Positions 11,854-23,485 of a stretch of 64,000 nucleotides of DNA are shown here, piece after piece. The notes under the pieces were generated by a model. The model saw only the letters and a program-made list of their open reading frames with translations, was not told the origin of the DNA and made no database searches. The translations under genes were made by a program, and so were the position numbers. This DNA is from Mesocentrotus franciscanus (Eukaryota; Echinodermata; Echinoidea; Camarodonta; Strongylocentrotidae). Within the stretch, counting starts at the first letter, position 1; every line of letters begins with the position of its first letter. The DNA lies in the NCBI GenBank assembly GCA_037976565.1, contig CP137675.1, positions 8,193,447-8,257,446 of the forward strand, written 5' to 3'.

Positions 11854-12948
11854 TAGCCTATAATCTAGGCGGAGTGCCGAGCTTTTTTCTTTGCTGCTAG
11901 ACTAACCTTAAGCAGAACGTCTGATACGGCGAGACTACGAACCGTGAGTCGCGAAGCGGCTCACCGCCTATAATCACTGGTCTAGCTTTAGTCGTTGTTT
12001 TTTTATTATCGACCATGAATCCGTGGCAGTTTTTCGTACGAAAAACCTCATGAATACGAAATGAACTCAACCAATCAGAAACACGTATGGAGAAGAGTCT
12101 ATGCATATGCATATTATAAATCACGTGACATTACGTCATTTTCTTCATCCAAGATGGCGGGTAGTTCATGCGACGACGATCTTCTGCGAGAAAGTTTATC
12201 ATATGCGGACAACAAACTAGGCATTCCTAATGGAAAATTCAGAGAACTGCAGGAATCCGCTATTCGTAGCGTTATTGAAGCCGGCAGGGATATTTTTGTT
12301 GCATTACCTACTGGTTTTGGAAAGAGTGCAATATCTGATATACCAAGCAATCCCCTTGTGCTGTGATTTTCTACGCGACCACGGATTCTATGATCATGAT
12401 GACCCGAGTCGTTGCCGTTGGCAGAACGAAAGTACAGCCGTAAAAACTACCGGTACCACTAGTGGCACTACTGGCACTACCAAAACAAAGCAAGGGGGAA
12501 CCACTAATTTGTCATTGTAAATTTGATACGATAATTGTTTTACCATACAAAGATATATGTTTTATTGTTCACATAAAACTACAATTTTTTAATTTTTTGA
12601 TATTTCACAGTAGTAAAATGATAATTTTAAAGATTTTTTGGTTTCATCCCCCTTCTTCCTTTTTATTACCCCTATTTAGTAATGGACGAGCGCAATCTTT
12701 TTTCGTTGCGGTTTCTTATATCTGATTGGTCGAACGTAACATAGGTGTACCTTATTTGGTAGGGCTGTTGAATGATTCATAGTCCGCCATTTTGAATATA
12801 TATGAATATTGATTAGCTAGACCAGTGATTATAGGCGGTGAGCCGCTTCGCGACTCACGGTTCGTAGTCTCGCCGTATCAGACGTTCTGCTTAAGGTTAG
12901 TCTAGCAGCAAAGAAAAAAGCTCGGCACTCCGCCTAGATTATAGGCTA
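11854..12948. mobile_element. Element with perfect 134-bp TIRs and 9-bp TSD
   Basis: Arms 11854-11987 and 12815-12948 are identical inverted repeats starting TAGCCTATAATCTAGGCGG. They are flanked by the same nonamer CCGGCCGTA at 11845-11853 and 12949-12957. Identical arms and an intact duplication mean recent insertion. A 9-bp duplication with long TIRs is typical of Mutator-like or Rehavkus-like elements, but no transposase is present. The cargo is a truncated RecQ-like helicase gene, so this looks like an internally deleted derivative of a larger helicase-carrying element. Confidence 0.9.
12154..12366 (+). pseudogene. RecQ-like helicase N-terminal fragment (70 aa)
   Basis: The ATG lies in the context AAGATGGCG. 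Residues 28-58 carry the features of the RecQ family start: FRELQ (Q-motif-like), AIRSVIEAGRDIFVALP, then the Walker A motif PTGFGKS at about residues 52-58. RecQ enzymes are ATP-dependent 3'-5' DNA helicases of several hundred residues, so only the N-terminal edge remains and the frame stops soon after GKS. Just past this point another frame (about 12356-12520) reads CCDFLRDHGFYD and a TTGTTSGTTGTTK tail, possibly the zinc-binding region and C-terminus joined by an internal deletion. The fragment has no helicase core and cannot be active. Confidence 0.75.
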
Positions 12949-12957
12949 CCGGCCGTA

Positions 12958-13378
12958 TGACACAACGTATGTATTATATGCATGTAGAGCTGTTAACTGA
13001 AGTTAGAAACCCAAAATAATAAAACACACTAAAGTATAGGATAACCGAACTTTCAACTTTGTTTGGGTGACATTTCCGAGCATCCGAATGCTTCCGAAGA
13101 CGATGCTTCCAAGACCTATGATGCCGAAGATGACGTTCTGTGTGACGTCACAGGTCTACTAAATAAAATAATAAAATTCACTTTTTGGCTCAGATATATA
13201 CTGTTTCGTATGTTTTTTCAGCGTTTTAACCCTCTTGAAACCATTCTAAGGCGTTCCATGCGATACAATGTCAAAATGTTCGCTACAACATACATATCTG
13301 GGGCATTTTAGGTCATTACCTGGTATTTTACTACGAAAGTAATTGAGAGTGTTCCGTTAAAGCCCTACGGAGGACATA
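12958..13378. other. No gene recognised
   Basis: AT-rich sequence between two transposons. A short open stretch near 13063-13170 is acidic and free of stops, but it has no recognisable domain and no supported splice sites. I see nothing else here. Confidence 0.4.
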
Positions 13379-13386
13379 CTGGCCCG

Positions 13387-13610
13387 AATTCACAAAGGAG
13401 GTTTGTGGACAAACCTAGGTTTATGTACGTCATATGACGCGTTTTAGACCTTGGTTCAGACCTTGGTCTGAAATACGATTCACAAAGGAGGTTTGTCATC
13501 AAACCTAGGTTTATGTACGTCATATGACGCGTTTCAGACCTTGGTTCAGACCTTGGTCTGAAATTGCGATTCACAAAGGAGGTTTGTCATCAAACCTTGG
13601 TTTAAATGCG
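13387..13610 (+). repeat. Iterated subterminal repeats of the Harbinger end
   Basis: Three tandem units of about 90 bases each start with (A)ATTCACAAAGGAGGTTTGT and contain GTACGTCATATGACGCGTTT and two CAGACCTTGGT boxes. The same arrangement is seen at 33575-33800. Such iterations of the TIR motif may act as multiple transposase-binding sites (inference). Confidence 0.75.
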
Positions 13611-14159
13611 TCATCAAACCCGATATTTACAGACTGCTCTGAGGCGTCTGAGGCGTATTAACCAATCAGGATGCAGCGTTGCGAGCAAAAAAGTTTCACT
13701 CGATTATCGTCAAGAAAATTTTCACCGCCCAAAATAATCTGCGAAATCGTCTGCTCGTCCCAACACTTGGTGCGATTGAAATCCCTCTATTTCTCGCTTC
13801 TTTCCATAAAATCGTAAGTATAAAACATGTTCATGTAGTTTGAATCCATACTCTTCACTTTATTGACATTTCAATATGTGATATGCTTTATAACTTTCCA
13901 ATTACCATGAAATGTTCGATGATTTCCGATGTTTTCAAATCCGACGGCCTCGCAATTTTTTTGCTTCAATTAAATTGACTAGTCCCGTGCATGTACATTT
14001 GTGCTGTATTTATTATCTGACTTTTAAATGCGACTGCGATGCTTCGATTCTTTGAATTCGTCTCTCTGAATTCGTCTCTTTGTTCCTTTAAATTCCAAAC
14101 TTGATCATGCCTGAAACTGAAAGTTAAAAAGAAAACAATGCAAAATCCAGAACGACCAT

Positions 14160-14940
14160 TCTGAATTAGACCTAGACCTAGCCCTAGGTCTATTCTAGAT
14201 TCTAGAGTGAGTCGACTAGAGTCTAGACCTAGATTTTTTTCTAGATCTAGATCTAGCCTAGTCTAGTCTAGACTATTAAGTATTATTAGACCTAGATCTA
14301 CAGTAGGTCTAGATCTTAGATCTAGAACCTAGATCTAGATCTATCAATCATCTAGGTCTACCGATTACCGTCTAGATCTAGTCTAGACCTCTAGTCTACA
14401 CCCTAGACTTTTCTAGACCGAAGATTTCTGTCTCTTTCGTTCGTTAGCCTCTGATTGATTTGGGTAGGGTCGGCTCCAAAGTCAAAGAGGAGCGGAGCCG
14501 GCCCTACCCAAATCAGAGGCTAACGTCACGAACGAAAGAGACAGAAATCCTCGGTCTAGACTAGACATAGAGTCTAGACTTTTCTAGATTCTCAGGATTG
14601 CTATCTATAATCTAGACTAGATCTAGTCTAGATAGTCTAGGGCCTAGAGCTTAGACTTAGAGTTAGACTAGAAATATAATCTAGTCTAGATATAATTCTA
14701 GGTCTAGATCTAGACTAGTAGTAGACTACAAGGCCTAGGTCTACTAGTCTACTAGATCTCCTAGGCCTACTAGATCTACTTACTAGGAGATCTAGGTCTA
14801 GTAGTAGTAGACTAGATCTAGATCTAGTCCTAGTCTGTAGTCAGGACAGTAGTCTAAAAGCTACGGCAGAACTGACTAGGCCTAGGCCCTACTGTCTATA
14901 GGTCTAGATCTAGACAGTAGATTTCTAGATGATTAGATTT
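14160..14940. repeat. TCTAGA-type simple-sequence region
   Basis: About 780 bases built almost entirely from TCTAGA, CTAGGTCTAG and GATCTAGATC words. Similar stretches occur at 24840-25100 and 34380-34720. It is non-coding. An inverted repeat with unique sequence sits in its middle (14424-14550). Confidence 0.85.
14424..14550. repeat. Hairpin-forming inverted repeat
   Basis: GATTTCTGTCTCTTTCGTTC..GTTAGCCTCTGATT..GGTAGGGTCGGCTCC is followed, after about 18 bases, by its reverse complement with small differences (GGAGCCGGCCCTACC..GGCTAAC..GAACGAAAGAGACAG). Arms are about 55 bases. Confidence 0.85.
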
Positions 14941-15873
14941 GTCTCGTCAAACAATGCCATGGCCCAAGGGCGACGATCCGAACTTGAGCATGGGGGGTCG
15001 TGAGAAAATATTTAGCGGTGAATCAGCCAGCCAGTGAATAAGCAGGGGAGGAGCACTAATTTTGTTGTCCAATTCATGCCAGCCGGTGAATAATTAGTTG
15101 TTCCTGGTGGTCCCCCTTCTTTTCTGACAACATGGGGGGATTTGATATGTCCCCTAGAAAAATCGGGGGGACAGGTTCCCCCTGTCCCCCCAGATTGACG
15201 CCCTTGCCATGGCCAATGATAATTAATCTAATTATATTTATAATCGTAAAAATTAAAAATTCATTATATTCCAATGCCTAGACTTCAATTCACGCTGACC
15301 GTTGCGTTGCGCACAAATTCACCGTTCGTTTACCCGCTCCGCTGGTCTGCCGTACGACCATACAAGCCCCCAAATGCTGTGCGCATGTGTGTTTACATAG
15401 TCAATTTTAAAGTAGTTTTTGCCCAAATCCACTACGTTGATAGATAAGTTATGATATATTATTTAACATGGTAGGTGATGAAAGCATAATTTTCATAATT
15501 TGTGTGTGAGGCATTTCCCAATACTGTTATTTGGCTTAAATATATGAAATTATTCAGTTTATGTGTAAGAAACAAGTTTGTGTTTTGTTGATTTGTGTAC
15601 TAAAAGTTTACAAAAGGTGAAGGAAACTAGAAAAGGCATGGAACATTTTGTCTAATTATGTTAAACTGATTCACATCACAGAGTTTTTAAAGCTAGTGAC
15701 AACACAAAGTCGATGATGCAGGTTATAATAGCATGAACCAGCAAAAAATGATTTATTTGAATGCTTGTTTTTCCTTTTTTTTGGGGGGTCATTCCCAAGG
15801 ATGCATGGTGATGAGGCAGGCATGTCACAGTCATCTGTCTAATGAATGCCAACATTTTATTTCATATTGACAG

Positions 15874-16026
15874 GTTGTCTGTGATCATGCTGGGATAATA
15901 ACTAGTATCGTTGCAAGCTGGCCTGGAAGCAGCCAAGATGCCAGGATCTTTTCTGAGTTCGCACTGAAGCAAGAGCTTGAGGACAGGGCAGATGGATCAG
16001 AGTTGCTGCTTGGAGATAGTGGGTGG
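15874..16026 (+). pseudogene. Harbinger transposase exon (DDE domain, first two D motifs)
   Basis: The acceptor TATTGACAG precedes an open 51-codon exon ending at a GTAGAC donor. It reads VVCDHAGIITSIVASWPGS, then SQDARIFSE and LLLGDSGW. This matches the HARBI1/DDE_Tnp_4 pattern with the first catalytic D in VVCD and the second in LGDSG. The rest of the transposase is not visible in this copy, so I treat it as a relic. In an intact element the protein cuts and rejoins DNA together with a Myb-like partner. Confidence 0.85.
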
Positions 16027-16425
16027 GTAGACTATTTCTTCCTGTTGAATATTTATTTATATATATGTTTCTTCCTTAGGCCTAATCATGTAACTTTTTA
16101 TATGAACAACAAGTATGTAACATACAAGGAATGTGTATTATTTCTCACTTCAATAATAGTTCAAAGAGGGCGCTTATTATTAATATTCAAACTAGTCAAA
16201 AGGTTAAGGATTTGTTTAGAAAACTAATGATCAATTATCAAAATGAATATTATTCATAGGCAAGTTATGACAATTTTCCACTTATTTGCATGAATTACCA
16301 TAAATATGTAAATATACTGACCAAATGAAAATTTGAGAAATGAACTTTATTGGAAAAAATAGATGAGTGAAAATTCATCAATTAATTGATTATACCAAAT
16401 TTTATCCCATATTTCATATTAACAG

Positions 16426-16585
16426 GTTGCGAGGAAAATAGTAGTATTGCTGCAAGTCCGGTGGAAAGGAAGCACCCACAAAGCAAGGATGTTTTCTGAG
16501 AGTGCACTGAATTGACATCTTGAAGCTAGGGCAGATGAATAAGAGTTGATGCTTGGAGATAGACTATCGGGTAGCCTGGGTAGGT
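16426..16585 (+). pseudogene. Decayed tandem duplicate of the Harbinger DDE exon
   Basis: The acceptor TATTAACAG and the following sequence are diverged copies of 15874-16026: SIVASWPGSSQDARIFSEFAL is matched by a relic with RWKGSTHKARMFSESALN, and LLLGDS by LMLGDR. Two in-frame stops (after ESALN and ADE) kill the frame. Flanking intron DNA is duplicated too, offset about 550 bases. Confidence 0.8.
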
Positions 16586-17365
16586 AGATTATTTTTTCAT
16601 GTGAAAACATTTATTTATTCTTTTTCTTCCTCAATCCAGTTTCTTTTTATTGTATATATGGCCAACATGTGACATGTAAAGAATGTTCATAATTTGGTAA
16701 TATAGTAACAATTCACTTAAGTAATTCATTCAAACAAGCTCATTTGTTTTTAAATTTCAGTTCACAATTAATGTTTTTGATATCTGGATGCAACTCGATT
16801 AGTTTTGTTGTCAAGTGGAACCTCATATTTTTGGTATTAGTGACTGACACATGATTGAATAATTCCTGATTATGTGTACCCCAAGAAAAATAAACAATTA
16901 ATTATAGAGATATTATTTATTTTGTTCTCTCTCTCCCTCTTCCCCGTTATCCCTTTTGATTTTGTAGGTATCCATGCCTTCTCTTCCTCATCGGAAGCCA
17001 TTTCTTCATTCAGAGGGTCGACCACAGATGCGCTTCAACACTTCACAACAAAAAAACTTTTAAAAAGGAGATGTGCGATTGAGCGCACATGTTCCATGCC
17101 TCAACAATCTAAGAGAGAAGGTGGACACTTCTGAAATAATTTTTATGCTTTCCCACTTCCCATACTGAGAAAATTCACCCTGTGCAAATATAGCAATGGT
17201 TTGGCCAAGTATAGGCTGAAACAGCCAACATGCGTTGCTCTGCAATCCTGTAAATAATGAGCTCAGTATACATAATTTGATTTATGATTCCACAATAGAT
17301 ATGAAATACAAATTTATCTCAATTGCAACTGAAATTAGCTCAAAATGTATTTCAGAATACGCCCC

Positions 17366-18171
17366 TCGGTGTTCCCACAAAACTTTGTGCTTGAATACAT
17401 AGATTATGGTTTGTCGAACAAAGCTGTTTGAAATTCCATCCATTTAAAACAAAAATATAATGGCACATGTGGTTAAATGCATTTATTGAGGTAATTGTAT
17501 AACAGTGCAATTTTAATTGTCTAAATTCACAATAAACTACAATAATATTACTTTTGCAAATTGTTTGTCTATATATAATCTGTGCTAGGTCTACCATGAG
17601 GTAATGGTTACCTCTTATTTTACACACACTTTCCCTAACTACCATATCAATATTTGTGCATGACATAATTCTGAAACAATTCTTGGTTGTAAAATTTAAA
17701 AAATTTCAGGGGGTCAATTTAAGGTTTACAACTATTATTAGCATTGTATACATTGCTGAGTTGAGGGAGGTCAATATATTATTTGCTGGTCAGGGAGGTT
17801 TTAGTACAAATGTTATTGTATACTGTGAAGTGAAGTCGGAATTAAAGAACTATTATATGCAAATTTGAATTTTCGTCATCCATTTTGTTGTATTTCTGAT
17901 TTTCTTTCTGCTAATAGAGCTACAGGAGACATTTAATTGGCCAGAGCCTCTCTTAACCTCTAGTCGGCTATTTTCATATAAGCATGTTACAAAATTGACA
18001 AATTTGAATTGCGTTGTTTGAACAATGTAAATTACCATTGTGTAGCAAAAACAATTATTTATATAAAACATGAAGATACAAATACAATATTCCTGCCTTT
18101 ATAGAATTTACAAAGATAACGGAAGTAGATAAGTCTGATTCTCTCTCTCTTTTTCGGGGATGTATGGGTTT
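17366..18171. other. No gene recognised
   Basis: AT-rich sequence. Short open frames on both strands lack domains and splice support. I see no repeat structure beyond AT-rich words. Confidence 0.4.
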
Positions 18172-18532
18172 GCTGGCGGATCCAGGGGTCGGGCCCCACC
18201 CCTGGCACAAAAAAAAAAAAAAATAGCAAATTTACCTTAAAAAAATGATGGTAAACTCGATTATACCTTTTTGTTTTTTGCTCAAGGGAGAGGGTCTTGA
18301 GTATAAATAAAGGGAAAATTATTGCTCATCTCTCCTGCTTATCGCATTATTTTCTCACGAATTGTTCAGGGAGGGTCTTGAGTTAAAAAAAAAAAAAAAT
18401 TATCTCCGCTAATATTTTCTCACAATTGCTCAAGGGGTCTGAACAAACATTATTGCTCACTACCACCCCCATTCATCAAAGTTTTCTTCTTTCTAATTCC
18501 TGTTACATTATTGAGAGGGTCTTGAGTTAAAA
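18172..18532 (+). repeat. CTGGCGGATCCAGG repeat running into a gap
   Basis: It starts CTGGCGGATCCAGGGGTCGGGCC, like the hAT-type MITE ends seen elsewhere, followed by poly(A). Three to four tandem blocks follow with (GCTCAAGG)GAGGGTCTTGAG, A-run and TTATTGCTCA. The right end is lost in the N gap. Confidence 0.6.
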
Positions 18533-19032
18533 NNNNNNNNNNNNNNNNNNNNNNNNNNNNNNNNNNNNNNNNNNNNNNNNNNNNNNNNNNNNNNNNNNNN
18601 NNNNNNNNNNNNNNNNNNNNNNNNNNNNNNNNNNNNNNNNNNNNNNNNNNNNNNNNNNNNNNNNNNNNNNNNNNNNNNNNNNNNNNNNNNNNNNNNNNNN
18701 NNNNNNNNNNNNNNNNNNNNNNNNNNNNNNNNNNNNNNNNNNNNNNNNNNNNNNNNNNNNNNNNNNNNNNNNNNNNNNNNNNNNNNNNNNNNNNNNNNNN
18801 NNNNNNNNNNNNNNNNNNNNNNNNNNNNNNNNNNNNNNNNNNNNNNNNNNNNNNNNNNNNNNNNNNNNNNNNNNNNNNNNNNNNNNNNNNNNNNNNNNNN
18901 NNNNNNNNNNNNNNNNNNNNNNNNNNNNNNNNNNNNNNNNNNNNNNNNNNNNNNNNNNNNNNNNNNNNNNNNNNNNNNNNNNNNNNNNNNNNNNNNNNNN
19001 NNNNNNNNNNNNNNNNNNNNNNNNNNNNNNNN
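18533..19032. other. Assembly gap (500 N)
   Basis: Exactly 500 unknown bases, probably a placeholder length. Open frames crossing it are meaningless. Confidence 0.99.
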
Positions 19033-20599
19033 TCTACATTTTCCAAATAATATAGAATAATCTTTTCTGTAGGGGTGGTTGCCTTAATTTTCAGCCCAAC
19101 TTTGCAAATTTTGAGTATGGAAGAACAAAGCTTATCACTTACACAGGTCTCGATTCATTAGGATCCTGCTCCCCCTGATCCTTGATAAGGGCAACCTTCT
19201 TCACACCGGTGGTACTAGCCCCGTGTCCCATGGTAGCTATAATGCTCTAAGATTAGATATCATTAACAGCAGTGTCAAAGCCTCTTCTTGGTCTCCATGT
19301 AGTGTATGTAAGTTTAAGAACTTTGGTGCAAGACATCATCTAGATGGGGAAAAGAGTGATAAAGAAAAGAACTGATATAAATTCATATTTATATAATGTG
19401 TTACAATTTAAGATTCACCAATGCACCATTTTTTTTCAATCGAGTCTTTAAAGAGGGTAGACAAAATTCTTTTGACAGATTGGCTAAAAGTACATGTAAG
19501 TCCTTATATTTTGATGTTAAACAATGATTATTTATGTGTTTTTATAGCATATAATGAAAGTTAGATTTTTTTTCTTTCCAATCATCATTCATTTCTAAAT
19601 CAAACTGTTAGATCTAGAAAAAACAAAGGTAAACTTTTTGCCAGATTCTGGTGGCTTGATAAGCCCCCTTTGTGTGGGCAGCAAGGGTTACCATATATGT
19701 GTATGGGGAAGGTTGTCAAATGTCAGTTTAATCAAAGAATTCTCCATGCCAGATGGTTATTTCTGTCTATTGGTGTGGTCTAGACACTATAGACTTTTCT
19801 TGAATTAAACTTGCGATAAAAGTGTTAATTTTTACGGTTTCAGTATTCTTTGGCTTAAAAAATGTGAAATTATGAAAATATTGACAAAAGATTGGCAAAT
19901 TTTGCAGACTTTAGCATCCCTTCGTACCAAAAAATATAAACTTACCGACAAGGGTCTGGAAATCTTCATTTTGAGAGAATAATCAAATACATGTATGTCA
20001 TCAAACTTGTAGGTTAAAAAGTGACACCAGCTGATTTTATGTTATGACATGCTATTTATTCAAGTACCTTTAATACCTTTGATGGATCACTTATTTGGAT
20101 AAATCACTTGTAAACTCTCGTGCGAAAATTAAGGACTCATTGTTTTTATGATTTTTTTTTTCTCAGTTGCAGCACATTCCAATCTGACATCAAATTTTGA
20201 GATAGCGATATCGCCAGAATTCTTTTGACAATTTTTTTTCTAGTTGCACCCATTAATAGTTTAACATTTGGATGTTCATTTGGTATTATACAACACCTAA
20301 TAGTAAATCCTTGTCATTTGATTGGAGGATTGTTGGTCACATGATATTCAATAGATAACCTATTGCACGGGCGTGCATTTTTGGTACTGTTCGCCGTAGT
20401 ACTATTCAACGAGCGTGCATTTTTGGTTAAATGCAGACTGCGTACGTACCTCTCTGCCCTGCGCATATCCCATTGTTATATTAGCTGCGCGCATCTGACG
20501 CGAAGGCAATCTGAATGTAATCGAGAAGGCCTGACTCCAACTTGAATTTATCTTTAATATAAGGAGCAAAGTTTAATTTGTTGAAAGATGTTGTATGAA
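19033..20599. other. No gene recognised; one dispersed repeat
   Basis: AT-rich. Around 19690-19785 a block with TGTGTATGGGGAA, CAAATGTCAGTTT and GGTTATTTCTGTCTAT is also found at about 56045-56125 upstream of the TP53BP1-like gene, so it is a dispersed repeat. At 20362-20440 a short direct repeat of GCGTGCATTTTTGGT occurs. No coding exon is supported. Confidence 0.45.
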
Positions 20600-20766
20600 A
20601 CAAATAATGAATGTTTTTCATTCGTTCAATAGTGCAAATATTTTCATTCGTTGAAAGATTAACGTTAATTCTATTCAACTCGGCTGACGCCCAGCTGAAT
20701 AGAACGTTAATCTTTCAACTCATGAAAATATTTGCACTATTGTCTCATAAGCATTCATTATTTGTA
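20600..20766. mobile_element. Small hairpin MITE
   Basis: Arms of about 75-80 bases are inverted copies: ACAAATAATGAATG..CAATAGTGCAAATATTTTCAT..GAAAGATTAACGTT on the left and AACGTTAATCTTTC..CAAATATTTTCATG reversed on the right, with a loop of about 12 bases. The target duplication is not resolved. Confidence 0.7.
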
Positions 20767-20896
20767 TACTAATTGATGATATTAATACATTTGTGTAGAA
20801 TATGAGAAATCCTGGATCGAATATCACATTCCTAAATGTAATTTGTCCGCGAACTTTTGACACCCCACCATACAATATCCATTGTTGAGTCTCGAC

Positions 20897-21120
20897 TCAA
20901 CAATGACCTCTTAAATTTAGGCATCCACCCTACAGGTTTCTGTGACAGCTGTCCAGCAATAGAAACGGTCAGACATATTTGATAGAATGTCCAAAGTATA
21001 TAATAGAAAGGGCCATGTTAATGTCAGAAGTAAATATTTCCAAGGAAGAGGACATTATGATATGTTTACAAAAAAGTGACTCTTGTTTACAAATTTATGG
21101 CAATTGCTCATTTTGATTTT
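20897..21120 (+). pseudogene. LINE C-terminal fragment
   Basis: The + strand reads LNLGIHPTGFCDSCPAIETV followed by RHI, then (with damage) ECPKYIIERAMLMSE. The C..C...ETV.HI...C..Y...R spacing is the C-terminal zinc-type motif of non-LTR retrotransposon polyproteins. There are stops and frameshifts, and no reverse transcriptase core is seen nearby. Confidence 0.55.
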
Positions 21121-21526
21121 AGAACGAAGCGATTATATAAAGAGCCTCTCCACGCAGGTCTATGGAAGCCAGTTACAATGTAAGGCTTGGTGATATCAAT
21201 ATCAAAAAATGTATTGAAATGTCATTATCACCAAGCTCTTAAGCCTACGTGGAGATACCCTACTAAAACATACCAAAAAATCAACTAAATCTTCATCAAT
21301 TGTTCAAATAATGGTCATGATTTAAAAGTTATGTTTCTCACCCCTTTCGTCCCAATTTTCTTATCTTTTTTGAGGTATTTTTCCCAAAAACGAAGACAAT
21401 ATAATATACACTTTCTCACAGGTTTCACGGCAAACTGCGGCACAATACAATTGCATACCGTATAGCGTACCGATGGTGGGGTGCAGGCCGGGCCCACGCG
21501 TGTGTGAAGTTAGCGACTGTATTAAT

Positions 21527-21577
21527 CTCAGATCCTCATTAAATTCATGTGTCACATGAATTTAATGAGGATCTGAG
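21527..21577. repeat. Perfect 51-base palindrome
   Basis: CTCAGATCCTCATTAAATTC.. is followed after a single central T (21552) by its exact reverse complement; arms are 25 bases. It could extrude as a cruciform. It may be the core of a MITE or a fold-back repair product. Confidence 0.9.
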
Positions 21578-22732
21578 TAATTCATCATGACTGTCTCCAG
21601 GATTTTCCATTATGTGCATCACAATATGACGACTGTGATCCATGTATGTTTACTAGTGGCAGTAGTGCTACTCCCACTTGATCCTGTCCTGCCATTGAAT
21701 ATGTATAGAAGTCTAGATCTACTGTAGTATGGTGGTGTGACAAAAGTTTGCGTACTAACACTAAATGCGCTTAAACAGGAGAACAATACGCAATGCCTGT
21801 GTGGGACTGAGACAACAAAATTTTTGAGCACCGTCGACAACTCCAAAGGTCAAAATGCGACAAATGTGAATAAGCTAGCTTTTTCACGCTTTTTTCATAA
21901 TAAATTGTGTTTTTAATATGAAAATCAGTTTATTAGAGGATTTACTCCCAAAAATAATGATAACATTTCAATTTCTTACGCAAAAAACGGAACCTGCACG
22001 CCTGATCTCGCGTCGTATCTGTGTTTGTGAATTTTAATGAATCTACGATTCTACGGGGTTCGTAAGAATACAAATTTAGAAGGGAAAGTAGAGAGACAAA
22101 GAGAAAAGAGCGAGAACTCATGTATGGCCGACATATAAAAAGGATCGAGACACATGATAAACGTTTTACAAAAACAAATGACATGCAGATAGGGACTAGA
22201 TCTACACTGTAATTAACACGTGAACAATAACAAATATTGTCTTTTATTTGCAAAATTTAACAAGGGTATTTTTTTCGGGCAAAATGTCAATGATAGAGAG
22301 AAATTATTATCTATTTCAAAGCTTCAATATAAAGTTCGGCTTCTGATTGGAACTATGTCACTTTTTGGAATGTTTACATATATAAAGCCCACCACAAGAG
22401 GGCAGTAAATATCATGCGCGAACTTTGGTCACACTTTTTGACAGACGTCGGTAGTGGTAAGCCTTCCGATTTTCTCGTCTTATCATTGGTTTGAAGTCAA
22501 TACAGCCTTGGAATGTTATATAATCTGATTATATGATAAATTACGATTCTTATGACGTATGGAACATGATATATGTTGATCTGGATATTTTGTAATGTGC
22601 AAGAAAAGAAAAATATCCGTGAACTTTGGTCACCCCTTCATACTGTCTAGATCTATAAGTATAATGATTAGTCTATAACTATAATCTATTTTTGCTCTAG
22701 ACTCTAGATCTAGATCTATCTAGAGTAGAGTC

Positions 22733-23485
22733 TTCGGTGAGCGGCACTCTCCGGTGGGCGGCCACCGGTCAAGGTCAAAGAAAAAAGTACGCAAATCATT
22801 TATATGTGATTGAAAACTACCCTGGACTCCCAGGTAAGTTTTGCTTTGTCAAAAACGTCCACAGCATAAGTACTTATTGGTACGGCGTATCCGTCAACGT
22901 TGTCGGAAATCTACGACACCAGTCGCCGATAGGAATTCCAGCAGGTGCTAACTGATAAGTTACGAGACTAAGACATAACTAGATCAATATTGTAGCTCTA
23001 TTTGTCTGATTGGAGGTGAAATTTGATGTTAATTTGGGAGTATGGGGTCTGTGGTCTGTCATCTATCGCAGAAATTTTGATCATGCCACCGCAGGGCTAG
23101 TTGCATGGGGTGGCCGCTTACCGATGACGTAATTGATGGCCTACCCCGCGTGCGGCCGGGGGTGTCAATACACATATAACATACAGGTTTGTGTATAAGG
23201 GTATATGAACCGAGGTGTGTACCTGTTATGACCCGCTAGTATCTAGTAGTATGTACCCCATTCCTCCCCGTACGCATTCTAGTCGAGATGTTCCATTCAA
23301 GGAAAGGGTGAATTTGTTTAAAACTTCACAAATTTACCGTAACAAGAGATAAACAATGATTATTTTGGTTACCGTAGTAATTTGGTACATGTTTTGATTG
23401 TGACGTTGCGCATATAGCTTTGTGACGTAGCGCGTATCGGCAATGCCGCCCACCGGGGAATGCATGGCCGCCCACTCAGGAACTT
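22733..23485. mobile_element. Possible TIR element with GGTGGGCGGC ends
   Basis: The left end GTGAGCGGCACTCTCCGGTG..GGCGGCC and the right end GCCGCCCACCGGGGAATGC..GGCCGCCCACT are imperfect inverted repeats of about 30 bases. The interior (about 690 bases) has no convincing exon; the short open frame at 22737 is the TIR itself plus simple sequence. The target duplication is not clear. Confidence 0.45.

Larger units (their letters stand above)
13382..17365 (+). mobile_element. PIF/Harbinger element, copy 1 (degenerate)
   Basis: It starts GCCCGAATTCACAAAGG after CTG (13379-13381). The first ~800 bases are nearly identical to the element at 33570. A transposase exon at 15874-16026 identifies the superfamily. 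A candidate right end GAATACGCCC followed by CTC (17366-17368) is an imperfect inverted match to the left end, so that boundary is tentative. The first ~240 bases repeat the terminal motif GATTCACAAAGGAGGTTTG three times. Confidence 0.7.

Noticed and set aside
13063..13311. 82-codon open frame, + strand
   Set aside because: The first part is acidic and exon-like, but the second half is AT-rich and no splice site or domain supports it.
18450..19046. Open frame of 198 codons, minus strand
   Set aside because: It consists almost entirely of the N gap; the same applies to three frames at 37716-38348.
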